Source: Natrinema hispanicum
GTDB lineage: Archaea > Halobacteriota > Halobacteria > Halobacteriales > Natrialbaceae
Direction of reading: 5' to 3'
NCBI RefSeq assembly: GCF_004217335.1
Contig: NZ_SHMP01000009.1
Span: forward strand, 124,001 to 188,000
DNA length: 64,000 nucleotides
In this document: one piece after another, positions 9,028-17,723 of the stretch
Layout of the letters: the number at the start of each line of letters is the position of its first letter
Numbering within the stretch: the first letter of the stretch is position 1
The notes under the pieces: model-generated
The model's database searches: none
Told to the model about the DNA's origin: nothing
What the model saw: only the letters and a program-made list of their open reading frames with translations
Program-made: the position numbers and the translations under genes

Positions 9028-10491
9028 TCAGCGCCGGCCGATATTCGCACAGACGTTCTTCACCTGTGTGTAGTTGTCAATGGCCTGTACGCCGTTCTCG
9101 CGACCGATCCCGCTGTCCTTGAACCCGCCAAAGGGCGTCTCGTTGCCGCCGGCGAAGTACTCGTTGATGTAGATTTGGCCGGCGTCGACCTCGCGGGCGA
9201 AGCGGTGGGCGCGACCGATGTTCTCGGTGTAGACGCCCGCGACAAGGCCATAGTCCGTCGCGTTGGCCAACTCGATGGCCTCGTCCTCGTCGGCGAAGGG
9301 CGTGACTGTCAGCACTGGCCCGAAGATCTCCTCTTGGGCGATGCGCGTGTCAATCGGCACATCGTCGAAGATCGTCGGTTCAACGAAGTAGCCATCGCGG
9401 TCCAGCGCACTTCCGCCGGCCACCGGCTCGCCGACCTCTTCGCGGCCGATCTCAACGTAGCTCATGACCTTCTCAAAATGGGCCTCGGAGACGAGCGGGC
9501 CCATGTCCGAATCCTCGAGACCGGGACCGATCTCGAGCGACTCTGCACGCTCGACGAGGTCGTCGACGAACTCCTCGTGGATGTCCTCGTGGACGAGCAG
9601 GCGCGATCCCGCCGAGCAGACCTGCCCGGCGTTGCTGAAGATGCCCGTCATCGTCCCGTCGAGGGCGGCCTCCCAGTCGGCGTCCGGAAAGACGACGTTT
9701 GGGCTCTTTCCGCCGAGCTCGAGGTGCGTCTCGGTGACGTTTTCGACCGCGCTCTTCGCGACTGCCGTCCCGGTCGGACCGGAGCCGGTGAAGGTGATGC
9801 CATTCACATCGGGATGGCTAGTGATCGCGGCCCCGGCCTCGTTGCCGTAGCCAGGAACGACGTTGAGGAGGCCGTCGGGGAGGCCGGCCTCTGAGGCGAG
9901 TCTGGCGAGTTCGAGTGCGCCCAGCGGCGTCTCTTCGGCGGGCTTGACGACGGCTGCGTTGCCGGCGGCGAGTGCAGGGGCGACGCTCCGTGCGAAGAGG
10001 TAGATCGGGACGTTCCAGGGGACGATGTGGGCGGTGACGCCCAGGGGTTCGCGGACGGTGTAGTCGACGTACTCCTCGGAGAGCGGGATCGACTCGCCCT
10101 GAATCTTGTCAGCAATGCCGGCATAGTACTCGAAGTGGCGGGCACAGCGTTCGACCTGCTCTCGGGCTTCCGCGAGCGGCTTGCCGTTCTCCAGCGTCTC
10201 GATACGAGCCAGCCGGTCGTTCTCCTCGCGGATGGCGGCCGCGATATCCGTGAGAATCCGTGTTCGCTCCTTGGGTGGGCGACGGTGCCACGACTCGAAG
10301 GCGTCGCGGGCGTTTTCGACTGCCGCGTCGACGTCGCCGGTTGTTCCCATCGCGACATCGGCAAGCGACTCTTCAGTTGCGGGGTTGACGACTGCTAGCC
10401 AGTCGTCGCTCCCGGCCGGCCGCTCATCTCCACCGATCCATAGATCGTACTGGCCACTGACCGCAGCTAGCGCTTTCTTCGACATTGTCAC
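9028..10491 (-). CDS. Aldehyde dehydrogenase (NAD-dependent), copy 1
   Basis: 487 residues of the ALDH superfamily, oxidising an aldehyde to the acid with NAD(P). Motifs are the substrate-channel turn HIVPWNVPIYLF, the catalytic glutamate in THLELGGKSPN, the catalytic cysteine in NAGQVCSAGSRLLVHE, and the late EEIFGPVLTV and GGFKDSGIGRENG blocks. It is a close paralog of the enzyme at 20318-21775: identical spans include GESIPLSE, DYTVREPLGVTAHIVPWNVP and the ending AIDNYTQVKN. The start is MTMSKKALAAV at 10491; starting at the second Met would also match the paralog. The amidohydrolase gene at 10624 is divergent. Confidence 0.95.
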   Translation of the reverse strand: MTMSKKALAAVSGQYDLWIGGDERPAGSDDWLAVVNPATEESLADVAMGTTGDVDAAVENARDAFESWHRRPPKERTRILTDIAAAIREENDRLARIETLENGKPLAEAREQVERCARHFEYYAGIADKIQGESIPLSEEYVDYTVREPLGVTAHIVPWNVPIYLFARSVAPALAAGNAAVVKPAEETPLGALELARLASEAGLPDGLLNVVPGYGNEAGAAITSHPDVNGITFTGSGPTGTAVAKSAVENVTETHLELGGKSPNVVFPDADWEAALDGTMTGIFSNAGQVCSAGSRLLVHEDIHEEFVDDLVERAESLEIGPGLEDSDMGPLVSEAHFEKVMSYVEIGREEVGEPVAGGSALDRDGYFVEPTIFDDVPIDTRIAQEEIFGPVLTVTPFADEDEAIELANATDYGLVAGVYTENIGRAHRFAREVDAGQIYINEYFAGGNETPFGGFKDSGIGRENGVQAIDNYTQVKNVCANIGRR

Positions 10492-10623
10492 CTGAAGAGA
10501 GTCTCTGACCGGTTAAATAGCTTGTGCGTCGACCGGATGCTGGATGAGTCGGGTCCTGGCTGGAGGCCGTAAACTCATTATCAAAAGTTTTATTACGGAA
10601 TTCACATAACTATATTCCACGCT

Positions 10624-11700
10624 ATGTTAGACAATGGCGCCCTAGTTGTTGATTCAGTATCGCACTGTTTCAACCACGCAGAGGAGAATCTGAAACACCC
10701 ACACGCACAGCGTTGGAACGACGAGACGTTCGAACTCGGCGAGCAACTCCAGCCCGAGAAGTACGTCCACCCGAAAGAGGTGTTCCACCGTGACCACTCG
10801 GTCGAGGAGCTCGAACGGCTGCTCTTCCTGGAGAGTCAAGTCGATTACACGAACTACCACTCGCTGCCACTCGACGACTACTTTCACGACGGACTGGTCT
10901 CCCGAGAGAAAGGATTCGAGCTTCGCGACCGCAATCCGAATCGCGTCTCGATGTACGTCGACATCAACCCGCTTGACGACGACGCCGTCGAGCAGGTCGA
11001 GTACTACGTCAAAGAAAAAAACGTAGAGGGAATCAAACTCTACCCCGCCCGCTACCAGAACGGCCAGGATCTCTCGCTGCAGCTCAACGAAGACGCGGTC
11101 CGCCCCGTCCTAGAGAAATGTGCCGACTTGGACGTGACTTCCGTGGGTATCCACAAGTTCATCCCGTTCGCGACGGCACCGGTCAAATACTTCCGCATGA
11201 GTGACGTTGAGGACGCCGCGAACGCCTTCCCCGAACTCAACTTCGAGGTCATCCACGCCGGCTTCTCGTTCCTCGAGGAAACTGTCTTCGCGATGGCGAG
11301 CCATGAGAACGTCTACGCGAACCTCGAAAACACGATTCACATGGCCTGCTCGCGGCCACGGAAGTTCGCTCGTTCACTCGGCGAGATGCTCTACTGGGCC
11401 GGCCCGGACCGCATCGTCTTCTCCGGCGGTGCAACGGCGCTGCACCCACAGGCGGCCATCGAGTCTTTCTGGGACTTTGAGATTCCCGAAGACATGCGCG
11501 CTGGAAACGACTACCCACAGGTCACCGATGAGATCAAAGAAAAGGTTCTCGGGAAGAACGCCTTCCGCCTTCTGGGTAAAGACCCTGAGAAGGTCAGAAA
11601 GGACATCAAGGGCGACAAGTGGGAACAGAAGCGCCAGGAGCGCAGAGAGACTGGTGACTTCCCGGCTGAACCGTGGTCGACCTACGACACCCCCGCATAA
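10624..11700 (+). CDS. Amidohydrolase-family (AH2) hydrolase/decarboxylase
   Basis: 358 residues with the amidohydrolase_2 TIM-barrel pattern. There is an N-terminal metal-site strand (VVDSVSHCFNH), a barrel strand VEGIKLYPARY, the metal histidine region NFEVIHAGFSFLEE with ASHENVYANLE, and the late DRIVFSGGATALHP strand, where relatives normally carry a catalytic Asp. Here Gly-Gly-Ala replaces the common GSDYPH. Family members hydrolyse or decarboxylate ring and acyl compounds such as aminocarboxymuconate semialdehyde or gamma-resorcylate. It is followed after two bases by a MIP18-type gene and then a UspA gene, forming an operon. The substrate is not inferable. Confidence 0.88.
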   Translation: MLDNGALVVDSVSHCFNHAEENLKHPHAQRWNDETFELGEQLQPEKYVHPKEVFHRDHSVEELERLLFLESQVDYTNYHSLPLDDYFHDGLVSREKGFELRDRNPNRVSMYVDINPLDDDAVEQVEYYVKEKNVEGIKLYPARYQNGQDLSLQLNEDAVRPVLEKCADLDVTSVGIHKFIPFATAPVKYFRMSDVEDAANAFPELNFEVIHAGFSFLEETVFAMASHENVYANLENTIHMACSRPRKFARSLGEMLYWAGPDRIVFSGGATALHPQAAIESFWDFEIPEDMRAGNDYPQVTDEIKEKVLGKNAFRLLGKDPEKVRKDIKGDKWEQKRQERRETGDFPAEPWSTYDTPA

Positions 11701-11702
11701 CT

Positions 11703-12137
11703 ATGCGTATAATCGAACACGCCGAGCAAGAGCACATCACGCCCGACACTGAGTTCGACAGCGAGCTCAAGATGGCTATCAAGACACAGCTTCAGGAGGT
11801 TCTCGACCCCTGTAGCTGTATCACCGACAACCCAATCGATCTCGTCGATCTCGGCATCATCGACGATATCACGGTCGACGAGCAGACTGGCGAGGCACGG
11901 ATCGACATCCTGCTGACCTCCCAGCGGTGCATGTACGTCATCGACATCACCGACGAGATCAAAGAGCGCGTCGAGTCTCTCGAGGGGATTGAGACAGCTG
12001 AGGTTCACCAGGTAACCAGCGGGAAGGTCTGGACGGCGGAACGTATGTCCGAACAGCAGCAGAGAGAACGCCGCGAGCGCTTCCAGGAGCGCGTCGAGGC
12101 TGCGGACATCACGCCCTACGCGGAGCGGTCGGACTGA
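11703..12137 (+). CDS. MIP18/PaaD-like (DUF59) protein
   Basis: 144 residues from the ATG at 11703. The N-terminal ~95 residues match the MIP18/DUF59 fold used by PaaD, SufT and related Fe-S maturation factors: LKMAIKTQLQEVLDPCSC (Cys37, Cys39), LVDLGIIDDI, then a DILLTSQRCMYV strand. The C-terminus is a charged helix (RMSEQQQRERRERFQERVEA). It starts two bases after the amidohydrolase stop and ends three bases before the UspA gene. Pairing with a metal-dependent hydrolase hints at metal or Fe-S loading of that enzyme, which is inference. Confidence 0.82.
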   Translation: MRIIEHAEQEHITPDTEFDSELKMAIKTQLQEVLDPCSCITDNPIDLVDLGIIDDITVDEQTGEARIDILLTSQRCMYVIDITDEIKERVESLEGIETAEVHQVTSGKVWTAERMSEQQQRERRERFQERVEAADITPYAERSD

Positions 12138-12140
12138 GCC

Positions 12141-12581
12141 ATGACGTTTCAGATACTCGTACCGCTCGACGACTCGCCGCAGTCGATGGCCGCGGTCAAC
12201 CACGCGGTCGCACACTACCCAGGCGCCGACATCACGATACTCACTGTCATCGAGTACACCGAGAAGAAAACCAGTCTCACACGCGGTGGCCGTGGTCGAG
12301 ACGAAGGGTGGTACGCCGCCGAACGAGAGGCAGCAGAGGCCCTACTCGACGAAGCCACCGATATCGCGGCTGACCACGATGGTGACGTCAGCACTGTCGT
12401 CAAGGATGGGAGCCCGTCGAGCGAAATCCTTGACTACGTGACCGATTATAATATCGACATTGTCGTGATGGGATTCCGGAAGCGAAGTCCGACCGGGAAG
12501 GCCCTTTTCGGGTCGACCGCTCAGGACGTTCTGCTGTCGGTCGAATGCCCCGTGGTCACTGTTCCGAATCCGGAAAGCTGA
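12141..12581 (+). CDS. Universal stress protein, UspA family
   Basis: 146 residues, a single Usp domain. The ATP-binding-type motif G-x2-K-R-x-P-T-G-K-A-L-F-G-S-T is seen in VVMGFRKRSPTGKALFG, followed by the SVECPVVTVP end strand. The N-terminus FQILVPLDDSPQSMAAVNHA is the normal first strand and helix. It is the third gene of the amidohydrolase operon. Its role here (stress binding or regulation) is generic. Confidence 0.92.
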   Translation: MTFQILVPLDDSPQSMAAVNHAVAHYPGADITILTVIEYTEKKTSLTRGGRGRDEGWYAAEREAAEALLDEATDIAADHDGDVSTVVKDGSPSSEILDYVTDYNIDIVVMGFRKRSPTGKALFGSTAQDVLLSVECPVVTVPNPES

Positions 12582-12585
12582 CGCC

Positions 12586-12601
12586 GGCAGTTCTTACTGC
12601 C
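12586..12601 (+). terminator. Hairpin after UspA gene
   Basis: GGCAGT-TCTT-ACTGCC, a perfect 6-bp stem with a four-base loop, begins four bases after the UspA stop. It lies before the ISH8-type element. It is weak as a terminator because no long T run follows directly. Confidence 0.35.
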
Positions 12602-12637
12602 TCGCCGTCTCGATTCCTCGTCACTTTGTAGCTTAGT

Positions 12638-14040
12638 CATCCGTCTTTAGCTAAGAGACGAACCGCATGACAGCGACGGCTTATCGGGGCTATTTTTCGA
12701 GAGGAATGAGGAGGAGAAGTCTGTGCACAACCCTACCTCCTCACCGCGAATTATGCGTCGGCTCACTACGCTTTTTCCATCTGAGTTCCTCGAAGAGCAC
12801 GCCGAGGAACTCGGCGTGGTCGAGCGAGAAGGCAAGCTCCAGATTCCTGCCTTCGTCTGGGCATTCGTGTTCGGCTTCGCCGCAGGCGAGAGCCGAACAC
12901 TCGCTGGCTTCAGACGCAGCTATAACTCCACAGCCGACGAGACGATCTTGCCGGGTGGTTTCTATCAGCGATTGACGCCGGAACTCGCGGAGTACTTCCG
13001 CGACCTCGTCGAGTACGGTCTCGACGAGGTCGCTGTTCCTGACGCTGTTGACGCTGATATTGACCGATTCAGCGATGTGATGATCGCTGATGGAACGGTG
13101 TTGCGGTTACACGAGTTCCTTGCCGATGAGTATGAAGCTCGCAAGGAGGAGCAGGCTGGAGCAAGGCTCCACCTGCTCCACAATGCCACCGAGCAGACAA
13201 TAGAACGGCTCGACGTTGCTAACGAGAAAACGCACGACAGCACGTTGTTTAACACAGGATCGTGGCTCGAAGATCGACTGGTTCTTTTCGACCGAGCCTA
13301 CTTCAAGTACCGCCGCTTCGCGTTGATCGATGAGAACAACGGCTACTTCGTGAGTCGGCTGAAAGAGAGTGCGAACCCGGTTGTAACGGAGGAATTACGG
13401 GAATGGCGCGGCCGCGCCATTCCCTTGGAAGGCGAGCAGATCCACGATATTGTGGATGATTTGCACCGTGAGTTCATCGACGTAGAAGTCGAGATAGCGT
13501 TTGACCGAAGATCGTACGCAGGTACGCAATCACGCGATACGAAACGGTTCCGCGTCGTCGGCGTCCGCAAGGAGGACGCCGACGACTACCACCTGTATAT
13601 CACGAATTTGCCAAGAGACGAGTTCCTGCCGTCGGATCTAGCCACGATCTATCGCTGTCGGTGGGAGGTGGAGTTGCTGTTCCGTGAGTTAAAGACGCAG
13701 TACGAACTGGACGAATTCGATACGACGAAGAAGCATGTCGTCGAAATTCTGCTGTACGCGGCGTTCCTGTCACTGCTGGTAAGTCGTGATTTGCTCGATC
13801 TAGTCACCGAACAGGCGGACGATGAGATCGTGTTTCCGCCAGAACGCTGGGCGGCGACCTTCCGGTCGCACGCCCAGCTCATCCTCCACGAACTTGGCGA
13901 ATACCTCGGCTACTCACCGCCACCACTGCTCGAACGACTGATCGAAGACGCACAGAAAATCCACAAGCAACGGCCAGTGTTACAAGAGACGCTCGCTACC
14001 GCTACACAACCGAGGTGTGAGTCTTAGCTAAAGACGAATG
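12638..14040 (+). mobile_element. ISH8-type insertion sequence (IS4 family), complete
   Basis: A 1403-bp element bounded by near-perfect terminal inverted repeats: left end CATCCGTCTTTAGCTAAGA, and the right end read in reverse CATTCGTCTTTAGCTAAGA. It is flanked on both sides by the identical 10-bp target duplication GTAGCTTAGT (12628-12637 and 14041-14050). Length, repeat type and 10-bp duplication agree with the ISH8 group. It landed in the intergenic region between the UspA gene and the 3' end of the AMP-ligase gene. The intact duplication and open transposase frame point to a fairly recent insertion. Confidence 0.93.
12753..14027 (+). CDS. ISH8-type transposase
   Basis: 424 residues from MRRLTTLFPSEFL (12753); in-frame codons upstream reach 12723. 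DDE (IS4-type) transposase: first Asp region VMIADGTVLRLHEF, second Asp region VLFDRAYFKYRRF, and the glutamate within the Y-(2)-R-(3)-E-(6)-K-like motif IYRCRWEVELLFRELKTQYELDEF. All regions are uninterrupted, so the element may be active. The frame ends 13 bases before the right terminus. Confidence 0.93.
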   Translation: MRRLTTLFPSEFLEEHAEELGVVEREGKLQIPAFVWAFVFGFAAGESRTLAGFRRSYNSTADETILPGGFYQRLTPELAEYFRDLVEYGLDEVAVPDAVDADIDRFSDVMIADGTVLRLHEFLADEYEARKEEQAGARLHLLHNATEQTIERLDVANEKTHDSTLFNTGSWLEDRLVLFDRAYFKYRRFALIDENNGYFVSRLKESANPVVTEELREWRGRAIPLEGEQIHDIVDDLHREFIDVEVEIAFDRRSYAGTQSRDTKRFRVVGVRKEDADDYHLYITNLPRDEFLPSDLATIYRCRWEVELLFRELKTQYELDEFDTTKKHVVEILLYAAFLSLLVSRDLLDLVTEQADDEIVFPPERWAATFRSHAQLILHELGEYLGYSPPPLLERLIEDAQKIHKQRPVLQETLATATQPRCES

Positions 14041-14082
14041 GTAGCTTAGTATTGCTCGAAAAAACGACCTGCGGAACCGTTG

Positions 14083-16098
14083 TTACCTGGCGTTCTCGAC
14101 GTTGTCGAGTGCTTCCGGATTCTCGATGCTGCTCATGTCACCGAGGTCCTCGCCGGTGTAGGTCGCCTCGACGGCCCGTCGAATGATCTTCCCAGATTGT
14201 GTTTTGGGGAACTCGTCGACAAACAGCACCTCTCGTGGGCGGAACGGCTTGCCGTGCTCTTGGCCGACCATCGCTCGAATCTCTTCGCGCAGCTCATCAG
14301 TTTCCTCGAATCCGTCCTCGACGATGACGTAGAGGACCACTGCTGTCCCCGTCGTGTCGTCGGGGACGCCGACGGCCGCAGCCTGGTTTACGCCGTCGTG
14401 TTCCATTGCAGCGCCTTCGACCTCTGCCGGGCCGACCTTGCGACCGGCGACGTTGAGGGCGTCGTCGGCGCGCCCGTGGAGGAACCAGAGGCCGTCCTCG
14501 TCTTTCTGTGCCCAGTCGCCGTGGTCCCACAGCGGTGGGTCCTCGAACGATGACCAGTACTCCTCGAGGTAGCGATCATCGCCGGACCAGAGTGATTTCG
14601 TCATCGACGGACAGGAGTCACGCGCCACCAGATACCCGCGCTCGTGGTCGTCCTTGATGCTGGTACCGTCGCCGTCGACGATGTCGATGTCCATGCCGAG
14701 GCCAGGACCACCGAGTGTGCCAGGTTTGAGCGGCTGTGTTGGCATTGGCATAAGGAAACAGCCCATGATTTCGGTGCCCCCGCTGATGTTCACGATGGGC
14801 GTGTCGCCGCCGCCGACGTTCTCGTAGAACCAGAGCCAGGACTCGGGGTCCCAGGGTTCGCCCGTCGAACCGAGCATGCGGAGCGAGGAGAGGTCGTAGC
14901 CCTTGACCCACTCATCGCCCTGTTTTCGGAGGGCGCGAATCGCCGTGGGTGAGATACCAAACTGGGTAAGCTTATGCCGATCGATCATCTGCCAAAATCG
15001 ATCCGGCTGGGGGTGATCCGGCGCACCTTCGTACATGAAGACGGTTCCACCGAAGGCGTGGTTGCCGATCAGCGTCCAGGGTCCCATCATCCAGCCGATA
15101 TCCGACACCCAGAAAAATCGGTCCGAGGGCTTGAGATCGAACCCGAAGTGGAGCTCCTTGGCGGCTTGCATCACTGCACCGGCGTGGGTGTGAACGATGC
15201 CTTTGGGTTTGCCGGTGGTGCCCGACGAGTACAGGAGCATCGACTCCTGATCCGACGGAAGCGCCGTGGTGTCGTAGTCGTCATCCTGGGTTTCGACGGT
15301 GTCGGTCCAGTGTTCGTCGCGGTCATCATTCCAGGGGATTTCATCGTTGCTGGCGAGACCGAGTCGGTCGAAGACGATAGTGTGCTCAACGTGGCCGGCC
15401 TGTTCGATGGCGTCGTCGGCCGTTCCTTTCAGCGTAATCTCCCCTCCCCGTCGCTGGAAGCCGTCACCGGTGAACAGGACGCTACACTCGGAGTCTTCGA
15501 TGCGTGTCGCAGTGGCGTCGACGCCGAAGCCCGAGAAGATGGGGACCGCGATCGCGCCGACCTTGAAACAGCCGTAGAGGATGGATATGACCTCGGGGAC
15601 CATCGGCATATACAGGCCAACGGTGTCGCCGGTCTCGACGCCGCGCGCCTCGAGGGTGTTGGCAACCTGGTTGGCCTGGCGATGCAATTCATGATAGGTC
15701 ACCTCGCGGATCTCGCCGTCTTCGGCTTCCCAGATGCAGGCGACCTTGTTCCGGCGTTCGCTGTCAGGAGCGGCGTGTCTGTCGAGGACGTTGTGAGCGA
15801 TGTTGAGTTCGCCGCCGGGGTACCAGTCGGTGAACTGCGGTCCCTTGCTATTGTCTCGTACCTGATCGTAGTCCGTGTAGAACTCGATGTCGAGATAGTC
15901 GACGAGTTCGTCCCAGAACCACTCGACGCCCGAATCGGGGATGCCGTTGATCTCGGTCGTCGTGCGTTTGATGAGGTCGTCGTAGTCGTCGATTCCGTAC
16001 TCCTGCATGAACTGCCAGACGTTCGTCGATTCGACGAATTCCCGGCTCGGCTCGTGGACGATACCCGTCTCTGTCAATGACTCTTCTTGCTCCGCCAT
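14083..16098 (-). CDS. Acetyl-CoA-synthetase-like AMP-forming CoA ligase
   Basis: 671 residues, the normal length for acetyl/propionyl-CoA synthetases, which activate a short carboxylate via an acyl-adenylate. The N-terminal ACAS domain (about 30-95) includes VEWFWDELVDYLDIEF. The P-loop-like AMP-binding motif is LLYSSGTTGKPKGIVHTHAG. An NISGGTEIMGCF block and the C-terminal hinge HGRADDALNVAGRKVGPAEVE with catalytic Lys in KTQSGKIIRR are present. A 3' scrap of a second such gene lies at 21936-22033 beside the second aldehyde dehydrogenase. Aldehyde oxidation followed by CoA activation is a sensible pathway for the pair. Confidence 0.94.
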   Translation of the reverse strand: MAEQEESLTETGIVHEPSREFVESTNVWQFMQEYGIDDYDDLIKRTTTEINGIPDSGVEWFWDELVDYLDIEFYTDYDQVRDNSKGPQFTDWYPGGELNIAHNVLDRHAAPDSERRNKVACIWEAEDGEIREVTYHELHRQANQVANTLEARGVETGDTVGLYMPMVPEVISILYGCFKVGAIAVPIFSGFGVDATATRIEDSECSVLFTGDGFQRRGGEITLKGTADDAIEQAGHVEHTIVFDRLGLASNDEIPWNDDRDEHWTDTVETQDDDYDTTALPSDQESMLLYSSGTTGKPKGIVHTHAGAVMQAAKELHFGFDLKPSDRFFWVSDIGWMMGPWTLIGNHAFGGTVFMYEGAPDHPQPDRFWQMIDRHKLTQFGISPTAIRALRKQGDEWVKGYDLSSLRMLGSTGEPWDPESWLWFYENVGGGDTPIVNISGGTEIMGCFLMPMPTQPLKPGTLGGPGLGMDIDIVDGDGTSIKDDHERGYLVARDSCPSMTKSLWSGDDRYLEEYWSSFEDPPLWDHGDWAQKDEDGLWFLHGRADDALNVAGRKVGPAEVEGAAMEHDGVNQAAAVGVPDDTTGTAVVLYVIVEDGFEETDELREEIRAMVGQEHGKPFRPREVLFVDEFPKTQSGKIIRRAVEATYTGEDLGDMSSIENPEALDNVENAR

Positions 16099-16229
16099 GT
16101 TCGCCTACACGTGTGCGCTCCCATCACCTATAATTGGCGGTCGTCACTGTTTGAACGCTGCCAGTGTGTCGCCCTGTCGCTGAAGGAGTGAACATTATAT
16201 TGGGGCGAAATTGGCCGATCTACAGGCGG

Positions 16230-16326
16230 AGCAGGCCGAGTGCCTCGGGGCTTGACCCCGAGGCGGTTCACAGATCAATAAGGCGAGTGCTTCGGGGCTC
16301 GACCCCGAGGCGGCTCACGGATCAAT
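16230..16326 (+). repeat. Tandem pair of dispersed GC-rich palindromes
   Basis: Two adjacent copies of one motif: GAGTGCCTCGGGG-CTTGA-CCCCGAGGCGGTTCAC (palindrome 16242-16264) and GAGTGCTTCGGGG-CTCGA-CCCCGAGGCGGCTCAC (16286-16316), each followed by GATCAAT. Further copies in the opposite orientation are at 19995-20045 and 55357-55410. All sit at gene ends or between genes. They could act as terminators or be a miniature repeat family. Confidence 0.75.
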
Positions 16327-16345
16327 TCGACCGGAAAATCTCCCC

Positions 16346-17518
16346 TCAGTCAGCGACGGTCGCTGTCGGTGTCTGTCGGTCGATGGCTACCTTCGACGCA
16401 ACGATGACGAGCGCCAAGACGGCCATCGAGACGATGAGCAGCCGCATCGCCGTTGTGATGGTACTCTGGTCACTGACGATGCCCATAATGACCGGGACGA
16501 CCGATAGGCCGAGAAAGTTTGCACTGATCGCGATAGCGTTAACTGGGCCGCTGTGGTGCGGAACGGCATCGATTCCGAACGCCGAGAGCGTCGGAAAGAA
16601 GCCAGAGACAAAAAAGCCCACAAGGAAGACGCCGAGAATCATCCCGCGACCGTCGCTGATGAAGAAGACGTATCCGAGGACCGGAATTGCGGCGAGTGCC
16701 AAGGTCAAGAGGAGCGTGAGTGGTTCGACCCGGCCCGAAAGCTGGCTGTAGACGAACCGTCCGGGAATGTACGCGACCAGAAACCCAGACAGGACGACAT
16801 TTGCGGTCGCTCGCGGGAAGTACTGGTTCGCGTAGTAGGGTAACCAGGTGAAGAAGCCGCCCTCGATGCCACCACTCAACAACAGCGCCACTGCCATCCC
16901 GACGATGGCGGGGTTCTGGAGCAACTGCCGGAGTTCAGCCAGCGAGAACGACTCTCCTTTATCGAGATTCGATGGGAGCTCGAGTTGCGTGATGAGTACG
17001 AACGCCGGGAGAAAGCCAGCCGCCAACAATAGGAAGGTGACACGCCAGTTGCCGCTCTTGAGGACCTGGTTGACCAACAGTGGCCCTGTCGTGGCACCGA
17101 TTGCCCACATCAGCGCGTAGATATTGAACAGGCGGCCGCGATTTTTCGGGTAGAGCGTACTCAGTAGTGCTCGATCCAATCCCCGAAAGACCCCAATCGT
17201 AAGACTCTGTCCGAGCAGGAACACTAGTAGTAGCGCGTACGTGGGGACCTGACTCAACAACGCCAGGAACAGCGCCGTCCCACCCGCCCCGATCAGGAGG
17301 AATCGACGGGTATCGAGCTGACTTGCTGCGAAGCCAACGGCTACTGCGGCGAAGAGGTACCCGAGTGTACCAGCTGGTGCAACCAGACCCAGCAGAGTGT
17401 CTGAAACAGTGAAAGACTCCTTGATACTCGGCAGTAGTGCACCGCGAACCTGCGAGGTGATTCCGTCGCTGATGATAAACAGAAATACCGCCGCTGTCCA
17501 GAGCTTTCGCTTTACCAT
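16346..17518 (-). CDS. MFS transporter
   Basis: 390 residues from MVKRKLWTAAVFLF (17518); an in-frame ATG at 17533 would add five residues. About twelve hydrophobic segments and the Major Facilitator pattern are visible. The loop 2-3 motif is FAASQLDTRRFLLIG, and the central cytoplasmic loop (SNLDKGESFSLAELRQLL) divides two six-helix halves. The N-terminal helix SDGITSQVRGALLPSIKESF resembles organic-acid or sugar-phosphate permeases. It is divergent from nothing coding: an IS5-type element lies upstream. The substrate is unknown. Confidence 0.9.
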   Translation of the reverse strand: MVKRKLWTAAVFLFIISDGITSQVRGALLPSIKESFTVSDTLLGLVAPAGTLGYLFAAVAVGFAASQLDTRRFLLIGAGGTALFLALLSQVPTYALLLVFLLGQSLTIGVFRGLDRALLSTLYPKNRGRLFNIYALMWAIGATTGPLLVNQVLKSGNWRVTFLLLAAGFLPAFVLITQLELPSNLDKGESFSLAELRQLLQNPAIVGMAVALLLSGGIEGGFFTWLPYYANQYFPRATANVVLSGFLVAYIPGRFVYSQLSGRVEPLTLLLTLALAAIPVLGYVFFISDGRGMILGVFLVGFFVSGFFPTLSAFGIDAVPHHSGPVNAIAISANFLGLSVVPVIMGIVSDQSTITTAMRLLIVSMAVLALVIVASKVAIDRQTPTATVAD

Positions 17519-17723
17519 GTCACTATCACACATCTACACGCCAGGGATAAAAAGTGGTACCCTATACCTTCACGAGCAGTCGGAATGAATACGAGTGAAT
17601 TGCTATCGGAGTAGACGTACCACGAGCGTGTGCCTCGGCAGCGGGCTGTCGCCTTCTCTTCGACAATCATCATGCCTCACAGAACTTCGGTCAGGAAGCA
17701 CCGATCTATTCATTCCAATACCT

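Noticed and set aside
14974..16080. 368-residue plus-strand frame
   Set aside because: Antisense to the CoA ligase; no family resemblance.
16230..16326. Possible CRISPR-like pair of repeats
   Set aside because: Only two units, internally palindromic, with no spacer of proper size; fits the dispersed repeat family instead.
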